A stretch of DNA of 64,000 nt. It comes from Chitinophagaceae bacterium (lineage in GTDB: Bacteria; Bacteroidota; Bacteroidia; Chitinophagales; Chitinophagaceae). How positions within the stretch are numbered: the stretch's first letter is position 1; the number at the start of each line of letters is the position of its first letter. The stretch spans positions 1 through 64,000 of the forward strand of contig PMSV01000019.1 in the NCBI GenBank assembly GCA_003168265.1, read 5' to 3'. Made by a program: the position numbers and the translations under genes. Below the pieces are notes generated by a model. The model made no database searches, had not been told where the DNA came from, and saw only the letters and a list, made by a program, of their open reading frames with translations. Shown here one piece after another: positions 1-9,303 of the stretch.

Positions 1-9
1 AGGGGTTAG

Positions 10-906
10 TTAGAGGCTTACAGCAATAGAATCAAACCAGCTCCCACCGCGGACGTTCTGCAGACTAATTTTCTCCCAGCCTACTGCAGATATTGCGTCC
101 ATCTGTGCCAAAAGCAAAGCCGGATATGGAATTTTATCTAGCAACTCAGGATATGGAATTTTCAGTTGCGTTATCATTGCAGGCCAGAGAAGCGTCACAT
201 ACGAGACATGTTCAGGGAATTCATTTGTCGCTGGAAAGGAGTCACATATCAAGCCACACAATGAGCCCTCTTCATTAAAAACCGGGCCACCGCTCATTCC
301 GCCCTCAAATTGGGCATCTGTTTGGAAACAAGGAAAGTTCAAACGGACACTATCCCTTCTTTCTGGAAATATTTCAACCACCTTGCCAATTGTGGTTGCA
401 GCCGAGTTGTCCCAATGCAATGAAGTTCCTTGCTCCCCGACCGAAATCTTACTGGTAGAATTATGAAAGCCGAAACCGACAATGCGTGCGCCAACTGAAG
501 GCAGATTTAAATCGATTTTACACTTTTTCCAACTGTAATCGGCAGACTCATTATTAGCGGAAAGCACATATAAAAACGCGATATCGCTTTGAAGGCAAAA
601 ATAAATTTCATACGCTCTCCAAACATATATTTTATTTCCATTTTCGGCATATTGAGCAGCAAAAATATTTACATGGTCAATTGTTTCATTCTCCTTGCCG
701 GTCTTCATATTTTTTTCCAACCTTACATTCGTAAATTGGTTTATAAAATCCTCAATAACATGTCTGGCCGTTATGATTAAATGGGGAGCTATGATCACCC
801 CAGTTCCAGAAACAAAGAAATTATCTTTGTCCTGATAGCCAATAGATACAACAACCTCCATTATTGGTTGATTATTTTTTGTATCAATAAAATTCGAATT
901 ATACAT
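10..906 (-). CDS. Trypsin-like serine protease (S1 fold), cytoplasmic
   Basis: A 298-residue protein with the chymotrypsin-fold triad in order: His49 in TARHV, Asp108 in SDIAF and Ser205 in GGMSGGPV. The family hydrolyses peptide bonds. There is no signal peptide or membrane segment, so unlike the periplasmic DegP/HtrA proteases it should act in the cytoplasm, and no PDZ domain follows the protease domain. It is the last gene of a minus-strand run (zinc ribbon, HEPN protein, protease) after an 87-bp gap. Stand-alone intracellular trypsin-like proteases often sit in bacterial conflict loci, which suggests activation by a partner; this is inference. Family assignment is firm, substrate unknown. 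Confidence 0.85.
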   Translation of the reverse strand: MYNSNFIDTKNNQPIMEVVVSIGYQDKDNFFVSGTGVIIAPHLIITARHVIEDFINQFTNVRLEKNMKTGKENETIDHVNIFAAQYAENGNKIYVWRAYEIYFCLQSDIAFLYVLSANNESADYSWKKCKIDLNLPSVGARIVGFGFHNSTSKISVGEQGTSLHWDNSAATTIGKVVEIFPERRDSVRLNFPCFQTDAQFEGGMSGGPVFNEEGSLCGLICDSFPATNEFPEHVSYVTLLWPAMITQLKIPYPELLDKIPYPALLLAQMDAISAVGWEKISLQNVRGGSWFDSIAVSL

Positions 907-993
907 ACACTTGGAAATAGACCAATAAATATCTTCTGCAATTATTTTAATGAGCCATTGAAGACATGTAAAGATTAATCAGTTAATCGCAAT

Positions 994-1785
994 CTAAGAC
1001 TGAGTGACCTGCTTGCACCAATCCTTAAAATGCAACACTACACGATCAAAATCATCGTTAGATGGAAGTACCCCGTTGTGAGCGATGATATTTCTAACCT
1101 TCTCTAATTCCTCAAGCCTCAGTTCGACAAATTTCATTTCATCAAAAAAGCTTTTAAAATCCGTCTCAAACTTTCTGATTATTTTTACCAAGTCACCCCA
1201 GTCTAGATAATACAATGGCGATAGGGAGCCTCTAGGGCTAAGCCATTTATTTTTAGCTTCTTTTTCTTTTCTCTCTTTTATTTTTTTTTCAAGCTCAGCA
1301 TTTTTTGCTTTATCCCACCAATTACTACCGATTTTTTTTTCTAAAATATCAATTATGAATTTACGAACGGAATTTTCTAGGCAATGTAGAATTATGTATA
1401 GACCAGCCATCTTTTTTGCATCCTCGATGTCAGTAGGGCTAAGAAATGGGGTGATCTTAATATTTGCCCTTTCTGTTATTGAGATTTCTTTTTCTAAATG
1501 AGGCAAATACAATTTATTTAATTCTTCAAGAGCTTTTCTGTTTAATTTATATTTATCATCAGAGCCTTTAGCAACTCTATTGCTTTTATTCAAATCTTTT
1601 TTTAAATAAGTTGAATTATATAATGATAGATCAGATTGAGCAAAGTAGTTGTTTATCTCCTTTAAAGTGATTTCATTTTTCTTGATTTTATATTGATGAA
1701 ACCACATAAACGCAATAGCCACGTCAAGCTTTGACGATTGTTCGGAAACTTTCGCAACTTCACAAAACTCATTAAATACGCCCAT
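994..1785 (-). CDS. Swt1-type HEPN domain protein with N-terminal wHTH-like region
   Basis: A 263-residue protein. The C-terminal half is helical and carries the HEPN RNase signature R-x4-H as RNIIAHN (Arg231, His236). Residues about 18-95 resemble a winged helix, with a stretch like IAFMWFHQYK that has a counterpart in the upstream zinc-ribbon protein. HEPN proteins are commonly metal-independent RNases in toxin-antitoxin or abortive systems. A charged Lys/Glu-rich linker (about 165-180) separates the parts. Its ATG overlaps the TAA of the upstream gene by one base (TAATG), indicating coupled translation. The HEPN call is well supported by the motif; RNase activity and targets are inferred. 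Confidence 0.7.
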   Translation of the reverse strand: MGVFNEFCEVAKVSEQSSKLDVAIAFMWFHQYKIKKNEITLKEINNYFAQSDLSLYNSTYLKKDLNKSNRVAKGSDDKYKLNRKALEELNKLYLPHLEKEISITERANIKITPFLSPTDIEDAKKMAGLYIILHCLENSVRKFIIDILEKKIGSNWWDKAKNAELEKKIKERKEKEAKNKWLSPRGSLSPLYYLDWGDLVKIIRKFETDFKSFFDEMKFVELRLEELEKVRNIIAHNGVLPSNDDFDRVVLHFKDWCKQVTQS

Positions 1786-2576
1786 TACTTTGACTTTTCG
1801 TTTTTGCTTTTATCTTTGGTTTTCTTAGCTCTGGATTGTGTCCCTATTTGCCATTTGTCTTTAGCTTCGGCGCTAAATATTTCTGACACATAAGTTCTTG
1901 CCAATTCAATGCCTGGCGCTTTGATTTGCACAAAGTCTCCATCAATGCCTATTTGTGGATTATTAGCAAGCCAAAATCTAAAATTCCCATCCTCGACACT
2001 TGCGCTATCGACGATTGTTGTAAGGTCTCGCCTCGGCACAGATTCCACTCCAAGCAAATATTTGTGATAAAGAAATATTATTGCTAGCCGTATAGCATAA
2101 TCTCTTTTCGATTTTGCCTTAAGCCTCGTTTCAACTAAAGTCGCCTTATCGTTATCAATTTTTATAATTTTCTTCAACTGGTCAATTTCCGGATTATTTG
2201 CTCCTTTTTCATCCAGTATTTCTGCAACAACATCTTCAGTCTTAGTTGAGTCTATTGCTGGTGGCAGTCCATTTAAAGATCTAATTTTAGTGCCTGAAAT
2301 CCTGTTCGCTAAAATTACTCCGAATGCCTCGCTTATATTATTTCCAATTGTGTCCGTAAAAGCAGCCTTGAACGTTCTGGTCGATCTCGTCTCAGAAAAA
2401 TCAATGGTGTTAAATGAAGCATTGATTTTTCTCCTTACTTCCTCACCGCATTCGATACAAATAATAGCATCTTTTATAAGCAAGCTGCTACAGTTCTTAC
2501 ATTTGAATTGTTTCGCACAATTAGGGCAAAAAAAACCTGAATCAGGTAATGCCCCAGAACAGTAAATACATTCCAT
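1785..2576 (-). CDS. Double zinc-ribbon protein, predicted partner of the HEPN gene
   Basis: A 263-residue protein with two N-terminal zinc ribbons: Cys3/Cys6 with Cys17/Cys20, and Cys26/Cys29 with Cys40/Cys43. The middle is low in recognisable motifs. Residues about 165-240 (IIFLYHKY onward) look like the winged-helix region of the next gene. The C-terminus is Lys-rich. Zinc ribbons usually bind nucleic acid or act as recruitment modules. One-base overlap with the HEPN gene argues for a stoichiometric pair, possibly a regulator or sensor with a toxin. The gene begins a three-gene minus-strand operon. No family name is recognised beyond the ribbons; function is inferred from context. Confidence 0.6.
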   Translation of the reverse strand: MECIYCSGALPDSGFFCPNCAKQFKCKNCSSLLIKDAIICIECGEEVRRKINASFNTIDFSETRSTRTFKAAFTDTIGNNISEAFGVILANRISGTKIRSLNGLPPAIDSTKTEDVVAEILDEKGANNPEIDQLKKIIKIDNDKATLVETRLKAKSKRDYAIRLAIIFLYHKYLLGVESVPRRDLTTIVDSASVEDGNFRFWLANNPQIGIDGDFVQIKAPGIELARTYVSEIFSAEAKDKWQIGTQSRAKKTKDKSKNEKSK

Positions 2577-2769
2577 AAAAAAATATTTTAAGAGTTGGTG
2601 ATTTGCTCAAAAACTGACTATCGCCATCATTACTAGTATCCCAGAGTCCATAATTTGAACAAAAATGAATAATTTTGAACTCTGCAATTTATAGACAAAA
2701 TCCGCCTCGGTCTGTCGCACAGATTGTCCACAAAAGCATTTTTTGTATAATTTTGATAGCAGTAAACAT

Positions 2770-4053
2770 ATGCTCGTAAATTTTTCCCTTGGTAATTTCT
2801 TGTCTTTTAAAGATGTACAGATTCTGAATCTTGTGCCAGAAAGTCTGAAGGATTTAGAAGAAAATTTGCATACCCCATTTTTTTATGACCATAATACAAA
2901 ATTGCTTAAATCGATTGCGATTTATGGCCATAACTCTCATGGAAAATCCAATTTGCTAAAGGGTTTTCAATTTTTTCAACACTTTGTTTTTAATTCATTT
3001 GCATTAGGCCAGTCGAACAATCGGATTGAGACTAAGCCCTTTCTCTTAAATCCTTCGACGGAGGAAAAGCCAAGTTTTTTCGAGATTACTTTTTTATTAA
3101 AGGAAACAAAATACCGTTATCATTTTACGTTCAGCGCCACGGAGATCATTGAAGAGAAGTTATATTATTCTGAAGCGAAAGTCCGCGAAAATTATCTGTT
3201 TGAAAGGACGGGGCAAGATTTTAAAATAAGCAAATCCTGGAATAAAGATGCAGACCATAATATCAATAAAGCAATTTATTTTACAAAGCCGCACATCCTG
3301 TTTTTGTCAGTGCTTTTTACGCAGGAAAATATACCACGTGTCCAATCAATTTCCAGTTGGCTAAGCGCAAATCTGGTAATCCCTGATGACTATTTAAAAG
3401 AACTAGTGAAAGCTCGCGCCATTTACTCAGACCCCATGTATAAAGACCTTATATTGAAATTTATTAAAAATGCAGACTTAGGTTTCAAGACAATTTTTGA
3501 TAGAGTTGAGAGTCTATCAAAAAATAAGTTAGATCTTCAAAAAGGCCTGTTGAACATTTGGTTCGAAAAAGAAATAAAAAACTTTGAACTATATGCTTCC
3601 CATGACCTATTTGATGACAATAAAAAAAATATAGGAATCATTGAGTTTGAACTCCTAAAAAGTGAATCAGCAGGCTCATTAAAATATTTCATATTTATCT
3701 GTTTAATATCATACGCGATCAAAAATTCGCAATTAATTTGGGTCGATGAGCTTGATGCAAGATTTCATTCTTCGCTATTAGAAATGCTAGTGCAATCATT
3801 TCATAATCCCAAAATAAATCCTATCAATTCTCAAATGATATTTACAACGCACAATACTGTTTTACTAGATAAAAAATTGAGGAGAGATCAGATGGTTATT
3901 GTCGAAAAAAATAAATTTGGTGAATCGACGATCCAACGAATGCACAGTTCTAAGAAACCAATACGTATCGGTAAGTCGATTGAAAGGGAATACAGACGTG
4001 GAAATTTAGGTGGTGCTTCGAAGAATTTTGAAGGCCCCACATTATTTGATTAG
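2770..4053 (+). CDS. AAA15/OLD-like ATPase (AbiL/RloA type)
   Basis: An ATP-binding protein of about 427 residues from the ATG at 2770. A longer reading frame from a TTG at 2743 is less likely because the family normally begins with Met followed directly by an FxxxNFLSF-type strand, as here. Walker A is GHNSHGKS (residues 53-60 from this start), Walker B is LIWVDELD, and a TTHNTVLLD switch follows, the hallmark of SMC/Rad50-like AAA15 ATPases. The family is linked to abortive infection and restriction accessory loci. It is divergent from the zinc-ribbon operon and has no obvious downstream RloB/TOPRIM partner, so it may act alone. ATPase family assignment is firm, defence role inferred. Confidence 0.75.
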   Translation: MLVNFSLGNFLSFKDVQILNLVPESLKDLEENLHTPFFYDHNTKLLKSIAIYGHNSHGKSNLLKGFQFFQHFVFNSFALGQSNNRIETKPFLLNPSTEEKPSFFEITFLLKETKYRYHFTFSATEIIEEKLYYSEAKVRENYLFERTGQDFKISKSWNKDADHNINKAIYFTKPHILFLSVLFTQENIPRVQSISSWLSANLVIPDDYLKELVKARAIYSDPMYKDLILKFIKNADLGFKTIFDRVESLSKNKLDLQKGLLNIWFEKEIKNFELYASHDLFDDNKKNIGIIEFELLKSESAGSLKYFIFICLISYAIKNSQLIWVDELDARFHSSLLEMLVQSFHNPKINPINSQMIFTTHNTVLLDKKLRRDQMVIVEKNKFGESTIQRMHSSKKPIRIGKSIEREYRRGNLGGASKNFEGPTLFD

Positions 4054-4138
4054 CAGTGTCTGTAATAATTGCAAAGGTCCCCAGCTGTCTTCTTATTATA
4101 TTTTAAAAATCATAAAAAAGCTAGTGTAGCACATTTGT

Positions 4139-4606
4139 TTATAACAGGTAAAGAAGCTCTCTTACTAATTTAGTTCTGATATTCCATGGTGTAATCATCA
4201 TATTCTTACAGATACTGTTGAGCGCTTCATTTGCGAATCTAAATTCGCTTAATTTTATGATAATATCGACGTCCAAACCATTATCCACCAAAGTTTGAAT
4301 ATATACTTCTCCTGAAGGGAAATTGTGGGGAATACCATTTAAGCTAGCAACTGTTCCTTCTATCCGGAACGGTATTATTGCAAGATCTATGTGTCGATTG
4401 TTTTGAAGGTCAGTTAACTGATCCAAAAGTTGTTCAGGAGTTATTTGACTACGCTCTTGCAACGCAGCGTTTTTTATGAAAACGCTTTTTACCCCGTCTG
4501 TAAAGGCAAGTTGAAATATTCTTTCACCTCTATATATTCCTGTAAGATTCCTTATAAGGGCCGATTTGCCTGAATGTGTATCTCCAATTATTGCAATTAT
4601 TTTCAT
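4139..4606 (-). CDS. Small P-loop NTPase, hypothetical
   Basis: About 155 residues from the ATG at 4606; a GTG at 4627 would add seven residues. The start is chosen because the protein then opens with a beta strand leading straight into a Walker A motif, GDTHSGKSA. The rest is alpha/beta, with a possible Walker B strand DLAIIPF and a C-terminal helical Arg-rich stretch. No G-protein specificity motif (NKxD) is visible, so nucleotide preference is unclear. It follows a 72-residue hypothetical gene on the same strand after about 115 bp, and the two may be co-transcribed. Function unknown; only nucleotide binding is supported. Confidence 0.6.
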   Translation of the reverse strand: MKIIAIIGDTHSGKSALIRNLTGIYRGERIFQLAFTDGVKSVFIKNAALQERSQITPEQLLDQLTDLQNNRHIDLAIIPFRIEGTVASLNGIPHNFPSGEVYIQTLVDNGLDVDIIIKLSEFRFANEALNSICKNMMITPWNIRTKLVRELLYLL

Positions 4607-4720
4607 ACTACAAAAGTTGAAAAACACTGCCTGTAAAAGCTAGCTAAAAAATTCCAGTAAAATCATTTTCGAGTCTTGGATTTACTAGACTTCTGTTACA
4701 GATTTGAGGAAAATAATTAT

Positions 4721-4939
4721 TCATTTTTGAAATAATCTTGTTTTTATATTCTCGTCCTCCTTAGAAACGATTTTTAATTCCTTCCACTCGTCACTCAGTT
4801 TGTAAAAGTAAACTTTATGTTCAATTTCCCTTTTTTCAACAACTTCAGTTACAATAAACATAGCCCCAGTAACATTTACTGCAACATCAAATAAATTGCA
4901 TCTTGCTTGGTCGTAAATTTCGCTATCATGTAATCGCAT
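4721..4939 (-). CDS. Hypothetical 72-residue protein
   Basis: Small soluble protein, acidic at the start and Lys/Glu-rich at the end, predicted beta strands in the middle. No motif is recognised. It starts with ATG and lies upstream of the P-loop gene on the same strand. Its length and ordinary composition make it plausible as a real gene, but nothing else supports it. Confidence 0.4.
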   Translation of the reverse strand: MRLHDSEIYDQARCNLFDVAVNVTGAMFIVTEVVEKREIEHKVYFYKLSDEWKELKIVSKEDENIKTRLFQK

Positions 4940-5148
4940 AAAATTAAATTAATGATTAATTATTTTATAATACTGCAAGTTACTACATGCCAAATTTGTA
5001 TGTTAATTTTCTTAGCAATTAGATGCTAACTCGACTCTTCAAATGCATCTTCGCTGTTTTATCCATTCGAAATTTAGTAAGTTTAAGTAAAAGAAAAACA
5101 CGAAGAGAAAAAAACCATTTCTTAAATCCGTCAAGAAAGTAATTTTCA

Positions 5149-7131
5149 CTACATCCTTTTCACCATACTGCTTTTCAATCTTGGATCATTCAGAATCCTC
5201 TCCATTTCCGTTTCAATGACTTGACGAATATCATTTTTGATAAGCAGATAATTTTCAAGGATTATTTTTTTGTCGACTTGCAATTGCGGTAATTCTTTAA
5301 AATCAATCTGTTTTTCTTTTTTAGAAGCTTTATTTATTATCTCGCAATGGAATTTTTTCAAACGGATTTTCTGCTGCGGGTCATCAGCGACCATCCCAAC
5401 AAATTCGCCAGAAGAAAGGGAAGAAATTGTTGACTGCGGTATCGCCATTTCAAGATGAGTTGAATTAGTTACGGATGTTTTGTTGTCATTCATTGAAACG
5501 CTTTGCTTGTCCTGAATTATTTTTCCAAAACTTTCTGAAAGCTGTTTCGCTGTTTCCCCGGAGACCTGGCCGCTGATGATGTTGCCGACAATATTGATGA
5601 TAACTTCCGCTTGCTCTTTTCCGTAATGAAGTTTTAACTGGCTTGCATCTTGTATTGCAAGCGTTGTTGCTACTTTATTGCTACGCGCAGTCGCTAAAAG
5701 ATTATCAATGCCGTTAAAATAAATTGAAGGGAACTCGTCGAAGATGATGCTGCTTTTCAATTTATTCCTTTTATTAAGTTGGCGCGTCAGCTCTGTTATA
5801 TAAAGCGAGAGCATCGCGCCATAGATATTTGCTTTTTGCGGGCTGTTTCCGACACAAACTATTTTTGGCCTATCGGGATTATTGATGTCAAGCGTAAAAT
5901 CATTTCCAGAAAGTACATAGTACAAATTCGGCGAAGATAATTTCCCGAGGCTGATTGTTGCGCCTGCAACTTGTCCTTCGAGCTGTGCATTTGCATTGTT
6001 CATGTATGCGGTGACGAATGGCATGATCAGCGCTTCTACCTGCGGCTCTGCTCTTAAAATGGAAAATAATTTATCGTAAGGCGTTTGTATCAGCTCTATC
6101 ACGTGCGCAAGCGTGCAATATTTACCGTCCTCGTATATCCGTAAATACCAAATCAGTGCGGTCAAGAAATTAATCGGTGACTCCACCCAAAAATCTCCCT
6201 GCTTTTTTATCCATGCTTGATTTAATCCCAACAGAATTGTCCTTGCAGATTCAGCGGCATCAGTTATGTCATGCATTGATCTCACGTCAATCGGGTTGCA
6301 CCGGTGCATGATGTTTTCAAAATCGATCACATAAAATTCAGGCTTGACTTTATAAGAAGATTGATATTGCAGATAATAATTGTAAGCGATTGTTGTCAAG
6401 TCAGGATATTTAAAATCATAAATGAACATCGCAAAACCTTTTTGGATGTGCTGTCTGATAATATTCTGTATTACAAAAAAAGTTTTGCCGCTCCCCGGAG
6501 TTCCTAAAATCAATAATCCTCGGAAAGGGTTGGTGACATTTATCCAACTCGAACGTGACCTGCCACGAAGGTTATACTCTGCAGGCAGATTGATTGAGTA
6601 TTCATTCTCAATCAATCTCTCTTCTTGCGGGAAAGTTTCATTGTAGGTATTGAAGATTTGCTTATTTGAGAATTTGCTTGTAACAATTTTTGAAAAAATC
6701 AAAAACCCGCTAAGCAAAAAAATGTAGCCGAGTGTTGTTGCGATCATATAGGCGATGCACAAATCAGCTGTGTCGTAATTCAAGTCAAACAACAAATAGC
6801 CAAAAAAATAAAACAGTGCGCCGATGATGGTGTATGTTATCGCATATTTATAATTCAACCTTTCATTTTCTCTTGTCTTGATGCCAACTGAAGAAAATGC
6901 CAAAGCTGCAAGAGCTACAGATTTTGCTTTGAAGTAATTTCTCAAGAAATCTATTTTAAAGAAATTTATTGCAAGCCGGTCTGCTATTTTGCATGTCAGT
7001 TTCCAATGTTCAAATGCCGGATAACAGTAGCCATAAAAATGGATGATGAGGATGGCAATGCTGATTATCCTGGATAGCTCACGAAGTTTTCTTGCGCCAT
7101 CATCGCTGGCAGGTTGAATATTGTTTTGCAT
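5149..7131 (-). CDS. mobC: Type IV coupling protein, TraG/VirD4-like (MobC, YWFCY type)
   Basis: A 660-residue inner-membrane ATPase. About four hydrophobic segments occupy residues 18-150, including an HFYGYCY stretch typical of the Bacteroidota YWFCY N-terminal domain. The motor follows: Walker A GTPGSGKT (Lys216), a Walker B-like strand ending in IIFDEFPS, and coupling-protein motifs through residue 560. These proteins deliver the relaxase-DNA complex to a type IV secretion channel. It is the last gene of mobA-mobB-mobC, 18 bp after the relaxase. No other transfer (tra) genes are in the window, so the element is either mobilised in trans or its mating-pair genes lie to the left. Assignment is firm. 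Confidence 0.9.
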   Translation of the reverse strand: MQNNIQPASDDGARKLRELSRIISIAILIIHFYGYCYPAFEHWKLTCKIADRLAINFFKIDFLRNYFKAKSVALAALAFSSVGIKTRENERLNYKYAITYTIIGALFYFFGYLLFDLNYDTADLCIAYMIATTLGYIFLLSGFLIFSKIVTSKFSNKQIFNTYNETFPQEERLIENEYSINLPAEYNLRGRSRSSWINVTNPFRGLLILGTPGSGKTFFVIQNIIRQHIQKGFAMFIYDFKYPDLTTIAYNYYLQYQSSYKVKPEFYVIDFENIMHRCNPIDVRSMHDITDAAESARTILLGLNQAWIKKQGDFWVESPINFLTALIWYLRIYEDGKYCTLAHVIELIQTPYDKLFSILRAEPQVEALIMPFVTAYMNNANAQLEGQVAGATISLGKLSSPNLYYVLSGNDFTLDINNPDRPKIVCVGNSPQKANIYGAMLSLYITELTRQLNKRNKLKSSIIFDEFPSIYFNGIDNLLATARSNKVATTLAIQDASQLKLHYGKEQAEVIINIVGNIISGQVSGETAKQLSESFGKIIQDKQSVSMNDNKTSVTNSTHLEMAIPQSTISSLSSGEFVGMVADDPQQKIRLKKFHCEIINKASKKEKQIDFKELPQLQVDKKIILENYLLIKNDIRQVIETEMERILNDPRLKSSMVKRM

Positions 7132-7149
7132 AAAGGAGGATTATTTTTT

Positions 7150-8379
7150 CTACAATTCGCGTGAATGTTCCTTTTGTTTTTTTTGTTTGTACTTGTCCAT
7201 TAGCTCATAGACAAGCTCTTCATTTGAATCTTCGGGTTTCATCATAAGCTCAAGAACATTCGACAATGTGTTTTCATTTTTTATATCCCTCTCATTATTG
7301 AATTCATTTGCTTTCGATTGCTCAATGCCAACTCTTTCAAATATTCTCTCTGCAGTGTATTCTTTTCCAAGCTTGCTTTCACTGAATACTGATTTTGTTT
7401 GATGGTCAACATAAATAAATCCATGTTCTTTATTTCTTTTATCATTGCTTACTATCGCTGATACTCTTTCTTGTTCTAATGCACGGACAAATTCTTTCAA
7501 TGATTTTTGCAGCTTCACCAATGTCCAGTCAATAGAATTTTTTAAACGCTTCATTTCAGGCTGGCGCTTCAATTCGTTTTCTAGAAATTTCTTTTCGAGG
7601 TTTGCAAGCGTTGGCTTGTTTTCAATGTTGCTTGCTTTTATCTGCACACCGATTTTTTTTCCGTTGTCGTCAAGCATGCGGTACATCAGCCCTCTGTTCT
7701 TATATATCCTCCCCTCCTCTCGCCCTCGGTCTGCAACGACATTGTATTGCCGCAGCGCTGCATTCAGTTCCTGGAGCGAGGCATATTTATATTGGCTCGT
7801 TACAAAATCGACCACATTCGAGATGCTCTTTTTTGTCTCTGCTTTTCCGTATTTCAGTTTTTGGACATTGGATTTTTTTTGCTCAATATTTTTTTGCAAT
7901 TCGTTTTTATTTGCACTTACTAATCCATAAATTTTTTCAAGCTCCTTTCTTGCTTTTTCAGATTGGCTACGGCCGATATTGTGCGTTGAGATCCTACTGC
8001 CATCGTTCCTGATGAGAGTTGACACAATATGAACATGTGGATGGCCGGCATCATGATGCTGGTACACGAGATAGGGCTGCCTTTCAAAACCGATTCGCTT
8101 CATGTACTCATCAGTTATTTCTTTAAGCAATTCTTTGTTCAGCTTTTCATTTTCCGATGGGTGGAAATTCAGCGAGATATGGATCGTTTTTGTCAGTGCT
8201 CTTTCATTGCGCATCATGAGATTTTCAAAACGTTTTTGTTTGTCATCAAGATCAAGCTGGTGCGGCAGCTTCAAAAAATTTTCTGCATGAATTAATTGCG
8301 CTTGCCCATGCTCCACTTTTTGTTCATTATAATTCAGCACGCGTTTCATGCTGCGCGGCACTTTTATTTCCGGGACCAT
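7150..8379 (-). CDS. mobB: Relaxase/mobilisation nuclease MobB (MOBP-like)
   Basis: A 409-residue relaxase. The catalytic region is residues 1-150, with the histidine cluster HHDAGHPHVH that coordinates the metal for oriT nicking. The nucleophile is expected to be an N-terminal Tyr such as the one in LNYNEQK. The remainder is Lys/Glu-rich and helical, typical for Bacteroides MobB/BmgA-like proteins. It nicks one strand at oriT and stays covalently attached for transfer. The start overlaps the mobA end by 16 bp, indicating translational coupling. Motif, size and neighbours all agree. Confidence 0.9.
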   Translation of the reverse strand: MVPEIKVPRSMKRVLNYNEQKVEHGQAQLIHAENFLKLPHQLDLDDKQKRFENLMMRNERALTKTIHISLNFHPSENEKLNKELLKEITDEYMKRIGFERQPYLVYQHHDAGHPHVHIVSTLIRNDGSRISTHNIGRSQSEKARKELEKIYGLVSANKNELQKNIEQKKSNVQKLKYGKAETKKSISNVVDFVTSQYKYASLQELNAALRQYNVVADRGREEGRIYKNRGLMYRMLDDNGKKIGVQIKASNIENKPTLANLEKKFLENELKRQPEMKRLKNSIDWTLVKLQKSLKEFVRALEQERVSAIVSNDKRNKEHGFIYVDHQTKSVFSESKLGKEYTAERIFERVGIEQSKANEFNNERDIKNENTLSNVLELMMKPEDSNEELVYELMDKYKQKKQKEHSREL

Positions 8380-8702
8380 AGCTCATAGATTTCATTCATG
8401 CGGAGGCAGATTTCTTCAACCTTGCTAACAACAATTTGTTTGGAAAATCCGGGGGCAGCATGTAGGATTTTGATAGCTGCATTGAGATCCTTTTTCAGAT
8501 CGTTCGCTGCTGACAAAAAGTCTTCCGCAGTCTGGTTGCGGTAAATAATCACAACAGGTTTTTGCAAGAGAATTTTGCGTGCATATTCGCTTAATTTTTT
8601 GCAATTCGTCTCAGAATAGAAGTCGTAAATTTTTTCATATTCGGCAGGCTTCACGCGAAAGCTGATCCAGCTTTTTGGCTTTTTGTTTTCTTCTTTCATC
8701 AC
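8364..8702 (-). CDS. mobA: Mobilisation accessory protein MobA (ribbon-helix-helix type)
   Basis: A 112-residue basic protein. The first 50 residues have the pattern of a ribbon-helix-helix domain (SWISFRVKPAEYEKI followed by an amphipathic helix with LSEYARKIL). The C-terminal half is helical. Bacteroides MobA proteins bind oriT and help load the relaxase. It is the first gene of the mob operon and overlaps mobB by 16 bp. Two adjacent Met codons leave the start uncertain by one residue. oriT should lie close by, most likely upstream (8703-9225). Confidence 0.8.
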   Translation of the reverse strand: MMKEENKKPKSWISFRVKPAEYEKIYDFYSETNCKKLSEYARKILLQKPVVIIYRNQTAEDFLSAANDLKKDLNAAIKILHAAPGFSKQIVVSKVEEICLRMNEIYELWSRK

Positions 8703-9225
8703 ATTTCATTTTCACTTTTATCAACTTAATTATACTGTTCTCTTTCGCGACAAAAATCAATTGTGCAACATTTGGTACACTTCACCCTTCCAAGGGATTT
8801 GCTATGGCTCTAAAATTTACGCATGTGCATTATCGTTATTCCTACGATGGATATTTTCTTGTTTGCCATGAGCAGAATAATCACATCAAAAAATTAAACT
8901 TATGTTCTCTATCAAAGAATATTTTAAATAAATTATTACTAAATTTTCGTTTTGAATTTGAATATTTATTCTATCAGCAAAAAAGAAATAAATTTCATTT
9001 TTAATTGCTGACTAATAGGCAGTACATCAATAAAAATATTTTTTCTCTTACAAAATTAAATGCATCAAGTACGCCAGACAAGATGTTTAACTACTGTATT
9101 GGTTTGCGGTGATTGAAAAATAAAATTATCATTCCTTGCTGCCGCAGGCTCTGCCATTGAATGACCGGAGGGAGATGGCATAAAAAGATTTGTGCGCAGC
9201 ACGCAATTTGGATGTGGGTTAGCTT
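8703..9225. other. Non-coding region upstream of mobA, candidate oriT
   Basis: No credible gene. It contains a short inverted repeat at 8785-8796 (CCCTT, two bases, AAGGG) about 85 bp upstream of mobA, next to a TTGTGCAACATTTGG stretch. Position upstream of mobA makes it a candidate relaxosome site, but no nick sequence is recognisable. AT-rich up to about 9090, GC-rich after. Confidence 0.3.
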
Positions 9226-9237
9226 GGCACGGCTAAG

Positions 9238-9286
9238 GCAAGAAATAACTGAAGCAAGGGCTGCGCAGCATAGCGTTATTTCTTGC
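9238..9286. repeat. Hairpin, 12-bp perfect arms
   Basis: Arms GCAAGAAATAAC (9238-9249) and its exact complement (9275-9286). The loop contains the palindrome GCTGCGCAGC (9260-9269). It starts one base after the outer arm of the larger element ends. Confidence 0.8.
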
Positions 9287-9303
9287 AACCCCTTTCGGCG
9301 CTG

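Noticed and set aside
2743-2769. TTG start for the AAA15 ATPase
   Set aside because: The family begins at the Met followed by a strand and NFLSF, which is the ATG at 2770.
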